Shown here piece after piece: positions 16,086 to 25,144 of a stretch of 64,000 bases of DNA. The translations under genes were made by a program, and so were the position numbers. The stretch is taken from positions 491,916 through 555,915 of the forward strand of contig NZ_JQFW01000015.1 of the NCBI RefSeq assembly GCF_000753865.1. The letters are read 5' to 3'. The notes below the pieces were generated by a model. The model did no database searches, was not told where the DNA came from, and saw only the letters and a list, made by a program, of their open reading frames with translations. Within the stretch, counting starts at the first letter, position 1. Each line of letters starts with the position of its first letter. The DNA comes from Alteromonas sp. LOR. Lineage in GTDB: Bacteria > Pseudomonadota > Gammaproteobacteria > Enterobacterales > Alteromonadaceae.

Positions 16086-16686
16086 CGTCACAGGGAAACA
16101 CGATGAGTCAGGATGATTTGCAAGGATGACCTAGGACAACTTAAGGATGAGACTCTCACATGTAGTGAGAAAAAGGAAATGGACAAGACAAGGATGCTAA
16201 TTACAGGACGTGCTTAAGGGATGAAGGATAGGGATATCTCGCAAAAAGGATTCACAATTGGATGTGGGCAGAGAACAGGATGCTTCTTCTGCATTGCTAG
16301 AAAGGATGAGTCAGGGACGATTTTACAAGGTTGTAAAGCAAGGATGTAAACAAGGATGCTATTAACAGGGAGCGCTTAAGGAATGAGCGGGCTACAGCAG
16401 GATGTGTAGTCAAAAGGACTATAAAATAATGGATAAGGAAAGTCAGCGGAGTCTGACACGGACAGCCTCAGGATGAGGAATACTGCAGAATGGATTTGCA
16501 GTAAAGAAGGGAACAATGGAAAGGGACCTACGCACGGACGGGTAGCTCACAAAGGGTATTGTGAGGCAAGATGGAAAGGGGCGAAGACGGATTCTGATCG
16601 GGAAGATTTTAGTCGCAAAGGATCGCAGAGAGGGATGCTCAAAATTACGAAAAAGGGGGAAGTCTGATGACTTCCCCCTTTTTTAT
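16086..16686 (+). ncRNA. csrB: CsrB-family small RNA that sequesters CsrA
   Basis: A non-coding tract of about 600 nt containing roughly 40 GGA trinucleotides, at least ten of them within AGGATG, the repeat that binds CsrA in CsrB RNAs. Many lie between short complementary flanks, as expected for stem-loop presentation. It ends in a strong intrinsic terminator (16651-16686). A GacA-like box is found about 175 bp upstream of the inferred 5' end; the exact start is uncertain (taken about 9 nt after TATATT at 16072-16077). In E. coli csrB lies between syd and yqcC; here it is between the photosensory island (beyond which is syd) and the DUF3301-DUF3549-yqcC group, supporting orthology. It should titrate CsrA and so control motility, biofilm and carbon storage genes. 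It is longer than E. coli CsrB (about 369 nt). Confidence 0.88.
16651..16686 (+). terminator. Intrinsic terminator of the CsrB-like RNA
   Basis: A 14-bp perfect stem, AAAAGGGGGAAGTC (16651-16664) with GACTTCCCCCTTTT (16669-16682), four-base loop TGAT and a continuing T tract. The A-rich 5' arm would also allow termination of the converging minus-strand gene. Confidence 0.92.
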
Positions 16687-16988
16687 TAAACGCGATGGGG
16701 TGGAACCTCGGTGCGTATGACGCGGCTTCCTACCAACTCTACCTCTCCGCTGTATCTATCTTCACCATTGCTTGAAAATTCAAACATAAACACACTATTC
16801 CAATCGGGCTTTCCGAATTTAAACGAGAGACGTGTTTTAGCTCGCGCAACACTCAATAATTGAAGTTGGTGTTTATCACAGTACTGTTTTAAGTAGGTAT
16901 TAGTGCTTTCTGATATGCCTCTTATTCGCCAGAATTGATAACTGATAAAGCCAATTGCCAACCATAGGGAAAGCTCTAAAAGTGTCAT
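16686..16988 (-). CDS. DUF3301-family small membrane protein
   Basis: A 100-residue protein starting at the ATG at 16988, preceded by GGGGAAG; a longer frame would overlap the upstream gene. One N-terminal membrane helix (LLELSLWLAIGFISYQFW) is followed by a basic, soluble part with KTRLSFKFGKPDW and a FEFSSNGEDRYSGEVEL segment matching the DUF3301 pattern of Vibrio and Shewanella. It follows the DUF3549 gene, the start ATG lying one base beyond its stop, so they are translationally close. Function unknown; the conserved partners are DUF3549, yqcC, truC and yqcA. Confidence 0.82.
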   Translation of the reverse strand: MTLLELSLWLAIGFISYQFWRIRGISESTNTYLKQYCDKHQLQLLSVARAKTRLSFKFGKPDWNSVFMFEFSSNGEDRYSGEVELVGSRVIRTEVPPHRV

Positions 16989-16989
16989 A

Positions 16990-18048
16990 CTACTTCCCCG
17001 TTTGCGCAAAAAGTTGATTAAAGGCTTTGGCTAATACGGTCGGACGGTCGGGTGAGCGTAATAGGGTAAGTACTTGACGGCGCAACTTCGGAACCTGAAC
17101 TAAGTCAGAGAAGAACCCAGAAAATAAAGCGCCTGCATGACCTTCACTTTCATCTGCCTTTGCTGCTTGTGTTAAAAACAAGGTTAACAACTCATTGTCC
17201 ATTTGCTCATAGTGACGAGCGGCTATAACGCTTAGCACGTCAAGTCGCGTTGAAATGTCTTTATTTAAAATACTCTTGAGTTCACGGTGAAGCTGCTGAT
17301 CAAACTCATTACTTGAAAGGGAACGCAGTGCAGCGAGGTTAATATCATCGTACTGCGCTTTTTGAAAAAAGCGTTGTAACACGAACGTCTCGACAGTTTT
17401 TGACAGAGGTACGTACTCGAGCATTTCCATAAACGTATTCAAAAATACGTCAGAATACAAACTTACATTGTTTACAAACGCTTCTTCCAACCTATTTTGA
17501 TGACTGTGGGTAGGTAGAGAAAATGCAAAATCCGCCACACTTTGCATAGACAGCCCTCGCCAATCCACTAACTGTGGCGCTTGAATGTAAGCCTCAACTT
17601 GTTTGGCTTCATCGCTTAGCGGCTGCGATAATGTGTGTTTAACTAACGCATTAAACTGAGCCAGTAACGCTTGATTGGGAACAAACGAATAGGGGTTATC
17701 GGGCAGTGTCTGTGCTTTTTCAGTATCCTCTACTATGGACTGACCCAACGCATCGACAATAATATCAAGAAAATGATTACGGGCGGCTGTGACTACTAAG
17801 CCTTGTTCATCAATAGGTAGCTTTACAAACCAAATATAATGTTCACTCGAGCTTTGCTTGTTCCAAAAAACAATACCAAACCATGCGTGCTGTTGGCGCG
17901 GGAGGGGAGCGTAGGCATTGCCACTTTCAATATCTAAGAATGATTGATTATCAATGATTGTCAATCTGCGACCAATATCGAATACCTTGTATTCAGTACC
18001 AGCGTGTAATAAGAATTCACTGATTGAATTAATTGTGTCTGCGCTCAT
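16990..18048 (-). CDS. DUF3549-family protein
   Basis: A 352-residue soluble protein; the ATG at 18048 is chosen for the AGGA at suitable distance. It contains a family-typical N-terminus (INSISEFLLHAGTEYKVFDIGRR) and a helical, HEAT-like C-terminal half. DUF3549 is conserved in Alteromonadales and Vibrionales beside DUF3301, yqcC and truC. No catalytic motif, signal peptide or membrane segment is seen. Function is not known. It is divergent from yqcC. Confidence 0.83.
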   Translation of the reverse strand: MSADTINSISEFLLHAGTEYKVFDIGRRLTIIDNQSFLDIESGNAYAPLPRQQHAWFGIVFWNKQSSSEHYIWFVKLPIDEQGLVVTAARNHFLDIIVDALGQSIVEDTEKAQTLPDNPYSFVPNQALLAQFNALVKHTLSQPLSDEAKQVEAYIQAPQLVDWRGLSMQSVADFAFSLPTHSHQNRLEEAFVNNVSLYSDVFLNTFMEMLEYVPLSKTVETFVLQRFFQKAQYDDINLAALRSLSSNEFDQQLHRELKSILNKDISTRLDVLSVIAARHYEQMDNELLTLFLTQAAKADESEGHAGALFSGFFSDLVQVPKLRRQVLTLLRSPDRPTVLAKAFNQLFAQTGK

Positions 18049-18374
18049 CAAAACATCCTAAATACTACAAATTTATCCACGTGAGCTTTTTGCTCATAAT
18101 TGTGTGCCTGAATAGACTTTTTCTAAATACACGTTTTCATTACGCTGAAAAGAACAAGATTGCACACAAGCGTGCATGGCCAGCGTCGCTTTTCTATATG
18201 TGTTTCTCGAACATGTATCGCCAATACGAGCCTAGAAGCCTCTAATGCTATTAGTTTATCACAGATAATACACACTCAGACATGCACACAGTGACGAATA
18301 CAGCAGTGACAGGGTTCTGATTAGCCTGATATAATTTCGCGATATATTTTTGAGCATTCGTTGGTAGTGAGTTA
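18049..18374. other. Divergent intergenic region, no gene recognised
   Basis: A 326-bp region between the DUF3549 gene (minus) and yqcC (plus). An open frame in it (18033-18245) lacks family resemblance and a ribosome-binding site. Promoters for both flanking units should lie here, but I cannot define a convincing -35/-10 pair. Confidence 0.4.
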
Positions 18375-18716
18375 ATGGTAAATCAGGTCTATCAAGATAT
18401 GGCCTCAGCAATAGAGACACTCGTTTTGTTGATGGACAATGAAGGGCTGTGGCCGAGCACTAATTCTACTGAAGCTAAGCCTTCTGAAGCGGCGTTGCTC
18501 AGCCAAGTACCATTTGCTTTAGACACCATGGGATTTGAAAGCTGGTTGGCTTACGTCTTTATTCCTAAAATGAGACATATCCTCAGTGCTCAAATGCCTA
18601 TACCAAATATGAGCATCACACCGGCCGCTGAGCAGTATTTTACCTCAGCCCCTCCAGCTATTCTCGACCAGCTTAAAACGATTGATGGGCTCTCGAGCAA
18701 AGCGAATTCGAACTAA
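18375..18716 (+). CDS. yqcC: YqcC-family protein (DUF446)
   Basis: A 113-residue protein matching the YqcC family in length and pattern: an all-helical N-terminus (LVLLMDNEGLWPS), the motif FALDTMGFESWLAYVFIPKM and the near C-terminal IPNMSITPAAEQYF. E. coli YqcC is about 109 residues. Structures of the family show a small helical bundle; the biochemical role is unknown. It precedes truC, as in E. coli. Confidence 0.92.
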   Translation: MVNQVYQDMASAIETLVLLMDNEGLWPSTNSTEAKPSEAALLSQVPFALDTMGFESWLAYVFIPKMRHILSAQMPIPNMSITPAAEQYFTSAPPAILDQLKTIDGLSSKANSN

Positions 18717-18768
18717 TGAGACGACTACACAAACTAGCACACGGAACAATTCAAATGGCGTTCTTGCA

Positions 18769-19566
18769 ATGAACAATGAAGCAGTCGATAAGCCCTCATC
18801 GAAGCACATGGTTGAGCAGCCAAGGTCACTGGCCGGTCCCTTGACAGTTTTATATCAAGATGAAGATATTGTTGCCATTGAAAAGCCTCCTGGTCTTTTG
18901 GTTCATCGAAGTCCTATCGACAAACATGAAACCGTTTTTGCCGTTCAGACTTTAAGAGATCAGCTCGGTAAGCACGTATTTCCTGCCCATCGATTAGACC
19001 GGCCTACCTCCGGCGTACTGTTATTTGCCTTCGATGGGCGCATGGCGGCGCAGCTTGGTCAGCAAATGATGCAAAAACAAGTGCATAAAACCTATCATGC
19101 CGTTGTAAGAGGGTTCGTTTACAACACTGGGCTTATCGATTATGCGCTCAAGTACAAGTACGATAAAATTGCAGATAAACACAAGCGCCCGCAGCAACCT
19201 GCGCAAATGGCAACCACCACCTACGAATCCTTGGCACGCTATGAAGTGCCCGAGCCGGTAGGAAAATATCAAAGCGCTCGCTATTCGCTAGTAAAACTAA
19301 CGCCAAGCACGGGGAGGAAGCATCAACTTCGTCGACATTTGGTTCATATTCGTCACCCGATTATTGGCGATACCACGCATGGCGACGGAAAGCAGAATAA
19401 ATTCGCTAAATCGCACTTTAGTTTTAATAATTTGGCCTTAAACTGTACGTCAATGGGATTTCATCATCCTTCATCAGGCAGATGGATGACAATATCATCA
19501 GAACTTCATCATGAAATGGCGACATTTGTACGCCATTTAGAAAACTTTCGCGTTGTTCCTTCGTAA
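18769..19566 (+). CDS. truC: tRNA pseudouridine(65) synthase TruC
   Basis: Isomerises U65 in certain tRNAs. Catalytic Asp lies in the RluA-type motif HRLDRPTSGVLL; KIADKHKRPQ and GRKHQLRRHLVHIRHPIIGD are characteristic of the family. The ATG at 18769 gives 265 residues, matching E. coli TruC (260). Longer in-frame starts at 18682/18685 overlap yqcC and add residues without homology; a later ATG at 18808 is also possible. No start has a strong ribosome-binding site, suggesting translational coupling to yqcC 52 bp upstream. Confidence 0.92.
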   Translation: MNNEAVDKPSSKHMVEQPRSLAGPLTVLYQDEDIVAIEKPPGLLVHRSPIDKHETVFAVQTLRDQLGKHVFPAHRLDRPTSGVLLFAFDGRMAAQLGQQMMQKQVHKTYHAVVRGFVYNTGLIDYALKYKYDKIADKHKRPQQPAQMATTTYESLARYEVPEPVGKYQSARYSLVKLTPSTGRKHQLRRHLVHIRHPIIGDTTHGDGKQNKFAKSHFSFNNLALNCTSMGFHHPSSGRWMTISSELHHEMATFVRHLENFRVVPS

Positions 19567-19606
19567 AAGCATACGACATCGCAGAAAATAAATAGCAGGG
19601 GTAGTA

Positions 19607-20056
19607 ATGGGTACTTTGAAGATAATTGCGGGCACAGTATATGGAAATGCTCAGCATGTGGCCGAGCAGGTAGAAGAGAATTTGGCCGAGCAGGGTGTTG
19701 ATTGCGAGCTAGAGAGCGATCCATCAGTTGAAGATTTTACTGATGCGGATGCAATATTAGTTATTACGTCTACCACTGGGCAAGGGGATATCCCGCCTAA
19801 TTTAGAGTTTGTATTTTCAGACTTAAAAGACGATTCACCACTGCTAAAAGATAAGCCCTTTGCAGTAGCTGCACTAGGTGACAGCAGTTATGGTGAGAGT
19901 TTTTGTGGCGCAGGCAAACAGTTTCAGGCTTTATTAGTAGAGCTTCAGGGAACGCCAGCGGCAGAACTTCTCGAAGTAGATGCAATGGAGACGTTGGAGC
20001 CAGAAAAAGACGTAATCGATTGGGTGAACAGTATTAAAGACAAGCTAATCGCATAA
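19607..20056 (+). CDS. yqcA: Flavodoxin-like protein YqcA
   Basis: A 149-residue flavodoxin of the short YqcA/MioC type. The FMN phosphate loop is GTVYGNA at the N-terminus, and ITSTTGQGDIPPN and ALGDSSYGESFCGAGKQ are the second and third flavin-contact loops. It should act as a low-potential electron carrier in the cytoplasm. It is last in the yqcC-truC-yqcA group and is followed by a terminator. Confidence 0.92.
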   Translation: MGTLKIIAGTVYGNAQHVAEQVEENLAEQGVDCELESDPSVEDFTDADAILVITSTTGQGDIPPNLEFVFSDLKDDSPLLKDKPFAVAALGDSSYGESFCGAGKQFQALLVELQGTPAAELLEVDAMETLEPEKDVIDWVNSIKDKLIA

Positions 20057-20097
20057 AATTAGATGGGCCTTTAACAAATGCAAGGTCGTAAAAATAA

Positions 20098-20129
20098 AAA
20101 AATGGCGCTAACTGGTTAGCGCCATTTTT
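20098..20129 (+). terminator. Bidirectional intrinsic terminator between yqcA and dapD
   Basis: A 15-bp perfect stem, AAAAATGGCGCTAAC (20098-20112) and GTTAGCGCCATTTTT (20115-20129), two-base loop. A/T-rich on both flanks, so it can serve yqcA and the converging dapD. Confidence 0.9.
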
Positions 20130-20156
20130 ATTTGTAGTTCGATATTCTTAGCTTAG

Positions 20157-20207
20157 CTTTAGTACTAGCTCTGCTTTAGCACCAGCTCTGCTTTCGCAAT
20201 AACTAGG
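20157..20207. repeat. 17-bp tandem repeat, about 2.5 copies
   Basis: Units ctttagtactagctctg (20157-20173) and ctttagcaccagctctg (20174-20190) followed by a degenerate third copy. It lies just beyond the dapD stop codon. Confidence 0.65.
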
Positions 20208-20211
20208 TGTG

Positions 20212-21036
20212 TTATTCAACGCCGCGTAAAAGCGCATTAATGCCAACTTTCGCACGGGTTTTCGCGTCTACTTTTTTCACAATAATAGCAGCGTAAAGGC
20301 TATATTTGCCGTCAGCACTTGGCAGGTTTCCTGAAACCACTACCGATCCTGCTGGAACTCGGCCGTAGTGAATTTCCCCTGTTTCACGGTCGTATATACG
20401 AGTACTTTGACCAATATACACACCCATAGAAATTACCGCACCTTCTTCAACAATAACGCCCTCAACAATTTCAGAGCGGGCTCCGATGAAGCAGTTGTCT
20501 TCGATGATGGTTGGGTTTGCTTGCAATGGCTCCAACACGCCGCCGATGCCTACGCCACCAGAAAGGTGAACGTTCTTACCAATTTGTGCACATGAACCAA
20601 CGGTTGCCCATGTATCAACCATTGTGCCTTCATCCACAAATGCACCAATGTTGACGTACGATGGCATTACCACCGCATTTTTACCCACAAAGGTACCAGT
20701 ACGAACTGCCGCTGGCGGCACAATACGCGCACCGTCAGCAACGAATTGCTCGTTGGTGTAGTTGGTATACTTAAGAGGCACTTTATCAAAGTATTTGCTC
20801 TCGGCACCGTCAATCATTTCGTTGTTATGCAAACGGAAGAAAAGCAATACCGCTTTTTTCAACCACTGGTGAACTACCCATTCCCCAGCAATTTTCTCTG
20901 CTACTCGAGCTTTGCCGCTATTCAGTAATGAGATAGCTTCTGCAACGGCATTTCTTACCTCATCAGGTGCTTCATTTGGGCTGATGGCATCGCGATTTTC
21001 GAAGGCGTCTTCAATAATGGATTTCAATTCATTCAT
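20212..21036 (-). CDS. dapD: 2,3,4,5-Tetrahydropyridine-2,6-dicarboxylate N-succinyltransferase
   Basis: A 274-residue enzyme, the same size as E. coli DapD. It transfers succinate from succinyl-CoA to tetrahydrodipicolinate in lysine and diaminopimelate synthesis. The left-handed beta-helix of hexapeptide repeats is seen in the central part ([19 protein letters not shown] to [14 protein letters not shown]), with a helical N-terminal domain ahead. Its ATG overlaps the glnD stop by four bases, so the two genes are co-transcribed and translationally coupled, as in many gammaproteobacteria. Confidence 0.97.
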   Translation of the reverse strand: MNELKSIIEDAFENRDAISPNEAPDEVRNAVAEAISLLNSGKARVAEKIAGEWVVHQWLKKAVLLFFRLHNNEMIDGAESKYFDKVPLKYTNYTNEQFVADGARIVPPAAVRTGTFVGKNAVVMPSYVNIGAFVDEGTMVDTWATVGSCAQIGKNVHLSGGVGIGGVLEPLQANPTIIEDNCFIGARSEIVEGVIVEEGAVISMGVYIGQSTRIYDRETGEIHYGRVPAGSVVVSGNLPSADGKYSLYAAIIVKKVDAKTRAKVGINALLRGVE

Positions 21037-23684
21037 GGTATTGTAATATCTTCAAGTTGGTCGAGTTTAAACAAAATCTGCTTCTTCAAGCTGACTTGTT
21101 GTTCTTGGGTTAATGCGGTGCCAGCCTCGTTGCTGACGATGAAAATGTCTTCGGCGCGTTCGCCAATAGTGGCTATTTTAGCAAGTTTTAATGTCATATT
21201 CGTGTCGACAAACGCGTGGCCAATTTTAGCCAAAATGCCGGGCGCGTCCAGTGCTTCAAGCTCAACCAGAGTGGCTTCGTCGTGTAAGTTAAAAAAGCGC
21301 ACTTTAGTTGGTACGTCTAATTGTCGCATTTGACGAGGCAATTTGCGCTTGTTTTCGTGAGAACGCCCTGGTTTTTCAAGTTGTGTTGATACTGCCTTTT
21401 CTAGCGACGAAATACGAGAGTCGGATGAAAGGCGAGTGCCATCATTTTCAAGAACTATCATACTGTCGAATACGTAACCGTCTCGAGTAACGGTAACGTG
21501 GGCATCGTGAATTGAGCAGTTTCTGCTATCAAGTACCGAGGCAACCTGTGCAAACAGGGCCTTTCTGTCTTTACCATAAACGAACAACTCAGTGCCACCT
21601 TTAGCGCTGTTGTCATTCGCCCGTACAAGCAAGGCTTCGTTGTCTGGAGTAAGCCAGTCATCTTGTGCCGTGATAATTTCTTCTGTATGCCACGCAACTT
21701 GAGTGGGTTTAAAGCGCACAAAGTAATCGTCGTCTAATCGTGCCCACAGCGCATCAACGGATACCGGATCAACGGCGCGCTCTTGCAATATCTGTCGTGC
21801 TTGGTGTTTATGTGTCGCAACGCGTTCATTAAGGGTCACCTGACACTGCAAGCCATTATCTAGTGCTTTTTGCGTCATCAGGTATAGCTCTCTGAGCAAT
21901 GAGGCTTTCCAGTCGTTCCACAAATTGTCATTGGTAGCACGAATATCAGCAAGGGTTAGCGTGTAAAGTAAGTTTAAATGATTATGGCTTCGAATAGCTC
22001 CTGCAAATTCACTGATTACATCCGGATCGTAAATGTCTCGTCGTTGAGCCACCACCGACATCAGTAGGTGATTTTCTACTAACCAGGCTATCATTTCGGC
22101 ATCATCTGAGGGCACATTATGAAGCTCGCAAAACGTGGCGACATCTTTTGCGCCAAGTTTGGAATGATCGCCATTTCGACCTTTAGCTATATCGTGAAAG
22201 ATTGCGGCAATATACAGTACTTCTGGTTTATCGAGGTTGCGACAAATGCGCCCGCATCGAGGAAAATCTTTATTTTCTTTCGAGAAGAAATAATTGACCT
22301 GTTTAACGAGTCTGTGCGTGTGCTCGTCAACGGTATAGGCGTGAAACAAATCGAACTGCATCATACCCACAATGGTATCCCATTCAGGCAAATAGGCTTG
22401 AATAATGCCGTATTGATGCATGATGTCCCAGCCGAAGTTGAAGAAGTCTGGTTGCTTCATTAACATCATGAACTTTTCACGACATGCAGGTCGTTCTACG
22501 TAGTAATCACTTTCAAACTCTCTATGCGCATTGCGCAGCTGTCGAATGCATATGGTACTGAGGCCTTTTACTTCCGGGGTATTCGTCACTAAATTTAGAA
22601 AGTCGAGAATTGCTTCAGGTGTTGAGAACACGCGCTCGTGGCGCGGCGATATCATATAGTCGAGTAATTCAAAGTCTTCATTGATGATGGCGCTGTGCTG
22701 AACACTTTGATTCAACATATCGTACTTAAAGCGCTGAAGCAGCATCTGATTGAGCTCGGTCACTCTTGCCACTGTACGGAAAAAGTCACGCATCATCTTT
22801 TCTACAGACGACTTGCCTTCTTCGCCATATCCCATCATTTCTGCCACATCGGGCTGATAGTCAAACAGAAGGCGGTTTTCGCTTCGCTGTGCAACTAAAT
22901 GCAGTGCGCAGCGCATTTTCCAAAGGTGCATCCGACAGGCTATTAGCTCGCTGTGCTCTTGCTCCGTAAAGTAACCGTGACCAACTAAATTCCAGCCGTC
23001 ATATTCTTTAAAGTGCTTTTTGGCCACCCAACCAATCGATTGAATATCACGCAAACAGCCGGGGTTTTCTTTAATATTCGGTTCAAGGTTATAGGCAGTG
23101 CCGTTAAACTTTGCGTGACGCCTTTTCTGTTCATCGTATTTTGCAGAGAAAAAGGCCTTGCTGCTCCAAGAGTTTCTGCCGTTAGCCTCTTCCCAGAGTT
23201 TTTCAAACGTTTCTTCGCTTCCAATTAATAAGCGACTTTCCACAAGGTTAGTGGCAATGGTGATATCGTCTTTTGCTAGCTTCACCGTTTCTTTTAAGGT
23301 TCTTACCGACTGCCCTACATCAAGCTTGATATCCCACAGTAAGGTGATGAAGAGACCGACTTTCTCTTGAGCATCAGCACTGAGCTTCTTTTTACTTACA
23401 ATAAGCAAGTCGATGTCTGAGTGAGGTTGAAGATGACCGCGGCCATAGCCACCAACAGCGCAAAGTGACAGGTCGTTAACCGCATCTAAGCCGAATAATT
23501 TCCAAAGGTGGCAAAGAAGTGCGTCAACAAAGTGCGCTCTTCCGGTAACCAACTGATTTACTGGGGTGCTATCAAAAGATTGAGTTATCCATTCGTAGCT
23601 TTTTTCTACACAGGCCTTAATAGTAGGAACGTCATCAACAGCACCTATGGTATCGATTTCTTGAATAAGAGATTGGAGCGTCAA
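21033..23684 (-). CDS. glnD: Bifunctional uridylyltransferase/uridylyl-removing enzyme GlnD
   Basis: About 883 residues (E. coli 890). GlnD modifies and demodifies the PII protein in response to glutamine. The nucleotidyltransferase motif [17 protein letters not shown] lies near residues 90-105, the HD hydrolase motif [13 protein letters not shown] in the middle, and two ACT domains ([19 protein letters not shown] and [14 protein letters not shown]) at the C-terminus. A TTG at 23684 is chosen because AAAAAGG sits six bases upstream; a further TTG at 23711 lacks such a site. A hexanucleotide repeat lies about 120 bp upstream. Confidence 0.96.
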   Translation of the reverse strand: MTLQSLIQEIDTIGAVDDVPTIKACVEKSYEWITQSFDSTPVNQLVTGRAHFVDALLCHLWKLFGLDAVNDLSLCAVGGYGRGHLQPHSDIDLLIVSKKKLSADAQEKVGLFITLLWDIKLDVGQSVRTLKETVKLAKDDITIATNLVESRLLIGSEETFEKLWEEANGRNSWSSKAFFSAKYDEQKRRHAKFNGTAYNLEPNIKENPGCLRDIQSIGWVAKKHFKEYDGWNLVGHGYFTEQEHSELIACRMHLWKMRCALHLVAQRSENRLLFDYQPDVAEMMGYGEEGKSSVEKMMRDFFRTVARVTELNQMLLQRFKYDMLNQSVQHSAIINEDFELLDYMISPRHERVFSTPEAILDFLNLVTNTPEVKGLSTICIRQLRNAHREFESDYYVERPACREKFMMLMKQPDFFNFGWDIMHQYGIIQAYLPEWDTIVGMMQFDLFHAYTVDEHTHRLVKQVNYFFSKENKDFPRCGRICRNLDKPEVLYIAAIFHDIAKGRNGDHSKLGAKDVATFCELHNVPSDDAEMIAWLVENHLLMSVVAQRRDIYDPDVISEFAGAIRSHNHLNLLYTLTLADIRATNDNLWNDWKASLLRELYLMTQKALDNGLQCQVTLNERVATHKHQARQILQERAVDPVSVDALWARLDDDYFVRFKPTQVAWHTEEIITAQDDWLTPDNEALLVRANDNSAKGGTELFVYGKDRKALFAQVASVLDSRNCSIHDAHVTVTRDGYVFDSMIVLENDGTRLSSDSRISSLEKAVSTQLEKPGRSHENKRKLPRQMRQLDVPTKVRFFNLHDEATLVELEALDAPGILAKIGHAFVDTNMTLKLAKIATIGERAEDIFIVSNEAGTALTQEQQVSLKKQILFKLDQLEDITIP

Positions 23685-23805
23685 ATTGCACCTTTTTCGG
23701 ACGTCTAACAAACACCCCTGACTTTATCATGAATTAATATCAATTCGCACCTGTGAATAAATGCATATTTTAGGTTAAATTGTGAATATTTATGGAAAAA
23801 TGTTA

Positions 23806-23834
23806 TAGCGTTAGCGTTAGCGTTAGCGTTAGCG
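23806..23834. repeat. Hexanucleotide tandem repeat TTAGCG
   Basis: About 4.8 copies of TTAGCG (the first reads ATAGCG). It lies about 120 bp upstream of the glnD start. A slippage-prone array here could vary promoter spacing. Confidence 0.9.
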
Positions 23835-23898
23835 ATAGGTAGAGCATGACATTAACAGGACGAGTGAGTGAAAGAGGTTATGCGTGAAGTTTGTATAA

Positions 23899-23946
23899 AG
23901 CCGCGCTAGCCATTGCTACAGAATTCATAACAATGGGGGCGCGGCT
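23899..23946. other. Long two-part hairpin between glnD and map
   Basis: Outer arms AGCCGCGC (23899-23906) and GCGCGGCT (23939-23946) enclose an inner pair CCATTG (23910-23915) and CAATGG (23931-23936). It sits 37 bp after the map stop codon and could end the map transcript, although a U-run is lacking. Confidence 0.55.
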
Positions 23947-23983
23947 GCAAGGGATAGCGCTTAAAAATTAACGGCAACCTTGA

Positions 23984-24778
23984 TTAGCTGTGAGAAATGG
24001 TACGCGGAAGGGTTTCTTCATCGCGAAGTGTTAGCACTTCGACACCGTCTTCAGTCACCAATAAAGTGTGTTCCCACTGCGCACTCAGGCTCCTGTCTTT
24101 AGTCACTACGGTCCATTGGTCTGGAAGAACTTTTGAATAGCGTTTACCAGCATTCACCATAGGTTCAATGGTAAAACACATGCCTGGTACAAGTTCTTCA
24201 CCTGTCCCCGGCTTGCCGTAATGTACAATCTGCGGTTCCTCATGGAAGCTCGAGCCAATACCGTGGCCACAATATTCTCTCACAATTGAATAGTTATGCG
24301 CCTCTGCATGGGTTTGGCATATATGACCAATATCGCCTAAACGCATGCCGGGCTTAACCTGCTCAATCGCCTTATACAGTGACTCTTGCGTTACGCGAAT
24401 TAAACGCTCCGCTAGAATAGTAGGCTTACCCACGACAAACATTTTTGATGTATCGCCGTGATAGCCGTCTTTAATAACGGTAACGTCGATATTAATAATA
24501 TCGCCGTCTTTCAGCTTTTTGTCCGAAGGTATGCCGTGACAAATACAGTGATTAACCGACGTACATACAGACTTTGGAAAAGGCGGTTGCCCGTAATTCA
24601 ACGGAGCAGGAATAGCCTGCTGCTCATTGACGATGTACTCATGACATATCGTATTGAGTTCATCCGTAGTCACTCCTTTTTTTACATGGGGAGTGATCAT
24701 GGTTAATACGTCTGCCGCTAGTTTTCCAGCCACGCGCATTTTTTCGATTTCATCAGGGGATTTGATAATTGCTGCCAC
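23984..24778 (-). CDS. map: Methionine aminopeptidase, type I
   Basis: 264 residues from a GTG at 24778 that has GAGAGG upstream; this matches the 264 of E. coli Map. It removes the initiator Met from nascent proteins. The five metal ligands can be placed: Asp residues in NIDVTVIKDGYHGDTSKMF, His in EYCGHGIGSSFHEE, and Glu residues in CFTIEPMVN and QWEHTLLV. It is divergent from rpsB, a conserved arrangement. Confidence 0.97.
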   Translation of the reverse strand: MAAIIKSPDEIEKMRVAGKLAADVLTMITPHVKKGVTTDELNTICHEYIVNEQQAIPAPLNYGQPPFPKSVCTSVNHCICHGIPSDKKLKDGDIINIDVTVIKDGYHGDTSKMFVVGKPTILAERLIRVTQESLYKAIEQVKPGMRLGDIGHICQTHAEAHNYSIVREYCGHGIGSSFHEEPQIVHYGKPGTGEELVPGMCFTIEPMVNAGKRYSKVLPDQWTVVTKDRSLSAQWEHTLLVTEDGVEVLTLRDEETLPRTISHS

Positions 24779-24936
24779 AACGCCTCTCAATAGTCGTGTT
24801 TAGTTAATGACAATATTCTACGCAGTATATCACCAATAAGACCGCTTTTGGATAAGCAAGAGCACAAAGAGACAGCTTAAAGAAAGAAGAAAGAAAAATT
24901 GAAGAGAGGAAATGCCCCTGAATATGGGCTCAAAAC

Positions 24937-24965
24937 TTGAGAGTGAACTGTGGTTATGGTATAAA
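24937..24965 (+). promoter_or_regulatory. rpsB promoter with GC-rich discriminator
   Basis: TTGAGA (24937-24942), 17-bp spacer, TATAAA (24960-24965), then GCGCGCGCCC. A GC-rich discriminator right after the -10 is typical of promoters under stringent (ppGpp/DksA) control, as for ribosomal genes. Confidence 0.75.
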
Positions 24966-25053
24966 GCGCGCGCCCTGACGGAAAGCCTATTTTTCTTTGC
25001 GAAAAAAGCCGCACGTTAGAGGGTATATTCTTTTATTAAAACACACATATACC

Positions 25054-25144
25054 GACACTTGTTATCGGGGTGTCCAAGCTAACTCGCGTTGGCAAGGATC
25101 GATACAAGGGGTATGTGGAGGCCTAACCCCAAGAGGAAAATAAA
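25054..25144 (+). promoter_or_regulatory. Structured 5' leader of rpsB, possible S2 autoregulation site
   Basis: The transcript from the promoter above has a leader of about 170 nt. It contains serial dyads: GACAC (25054) with GTGTC (25070), CCAA (25074) with TTGG, and GGGGT (25108) with ACCCC (25126) just before the ribosome-binding site AAGAGGAAAA. In E. coli S2 represses its own operon through the leader; conservation here is inferred, not shown. Confidence 0.5.

Larger units (their letters stand above)
24779..25144. other. map-rpsB divergent control region
   Basis: A 366-bp region containing a purine-rich tract after the map start, the rpsB promoter (24937-24965) and the long rpsB leader with several dyads. 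No coding frame is supported. Confidence 0.6.

Noticed and set aside
16473..16667. 64-codon open frame within the GGA-rich tract
   Set aside because: It lies wholly inside the CsrB-like RNA, has no family resemblance, and its composition follows the GGA repeats. The RNA explains the sequence better.
18033..18245. 70-codon plus-strand frame upstream of yqcC
   Set aside because: Overlaps the DUF3549 start, lacks a ribosome-binding site and family pattern, and sits in a promoter region.
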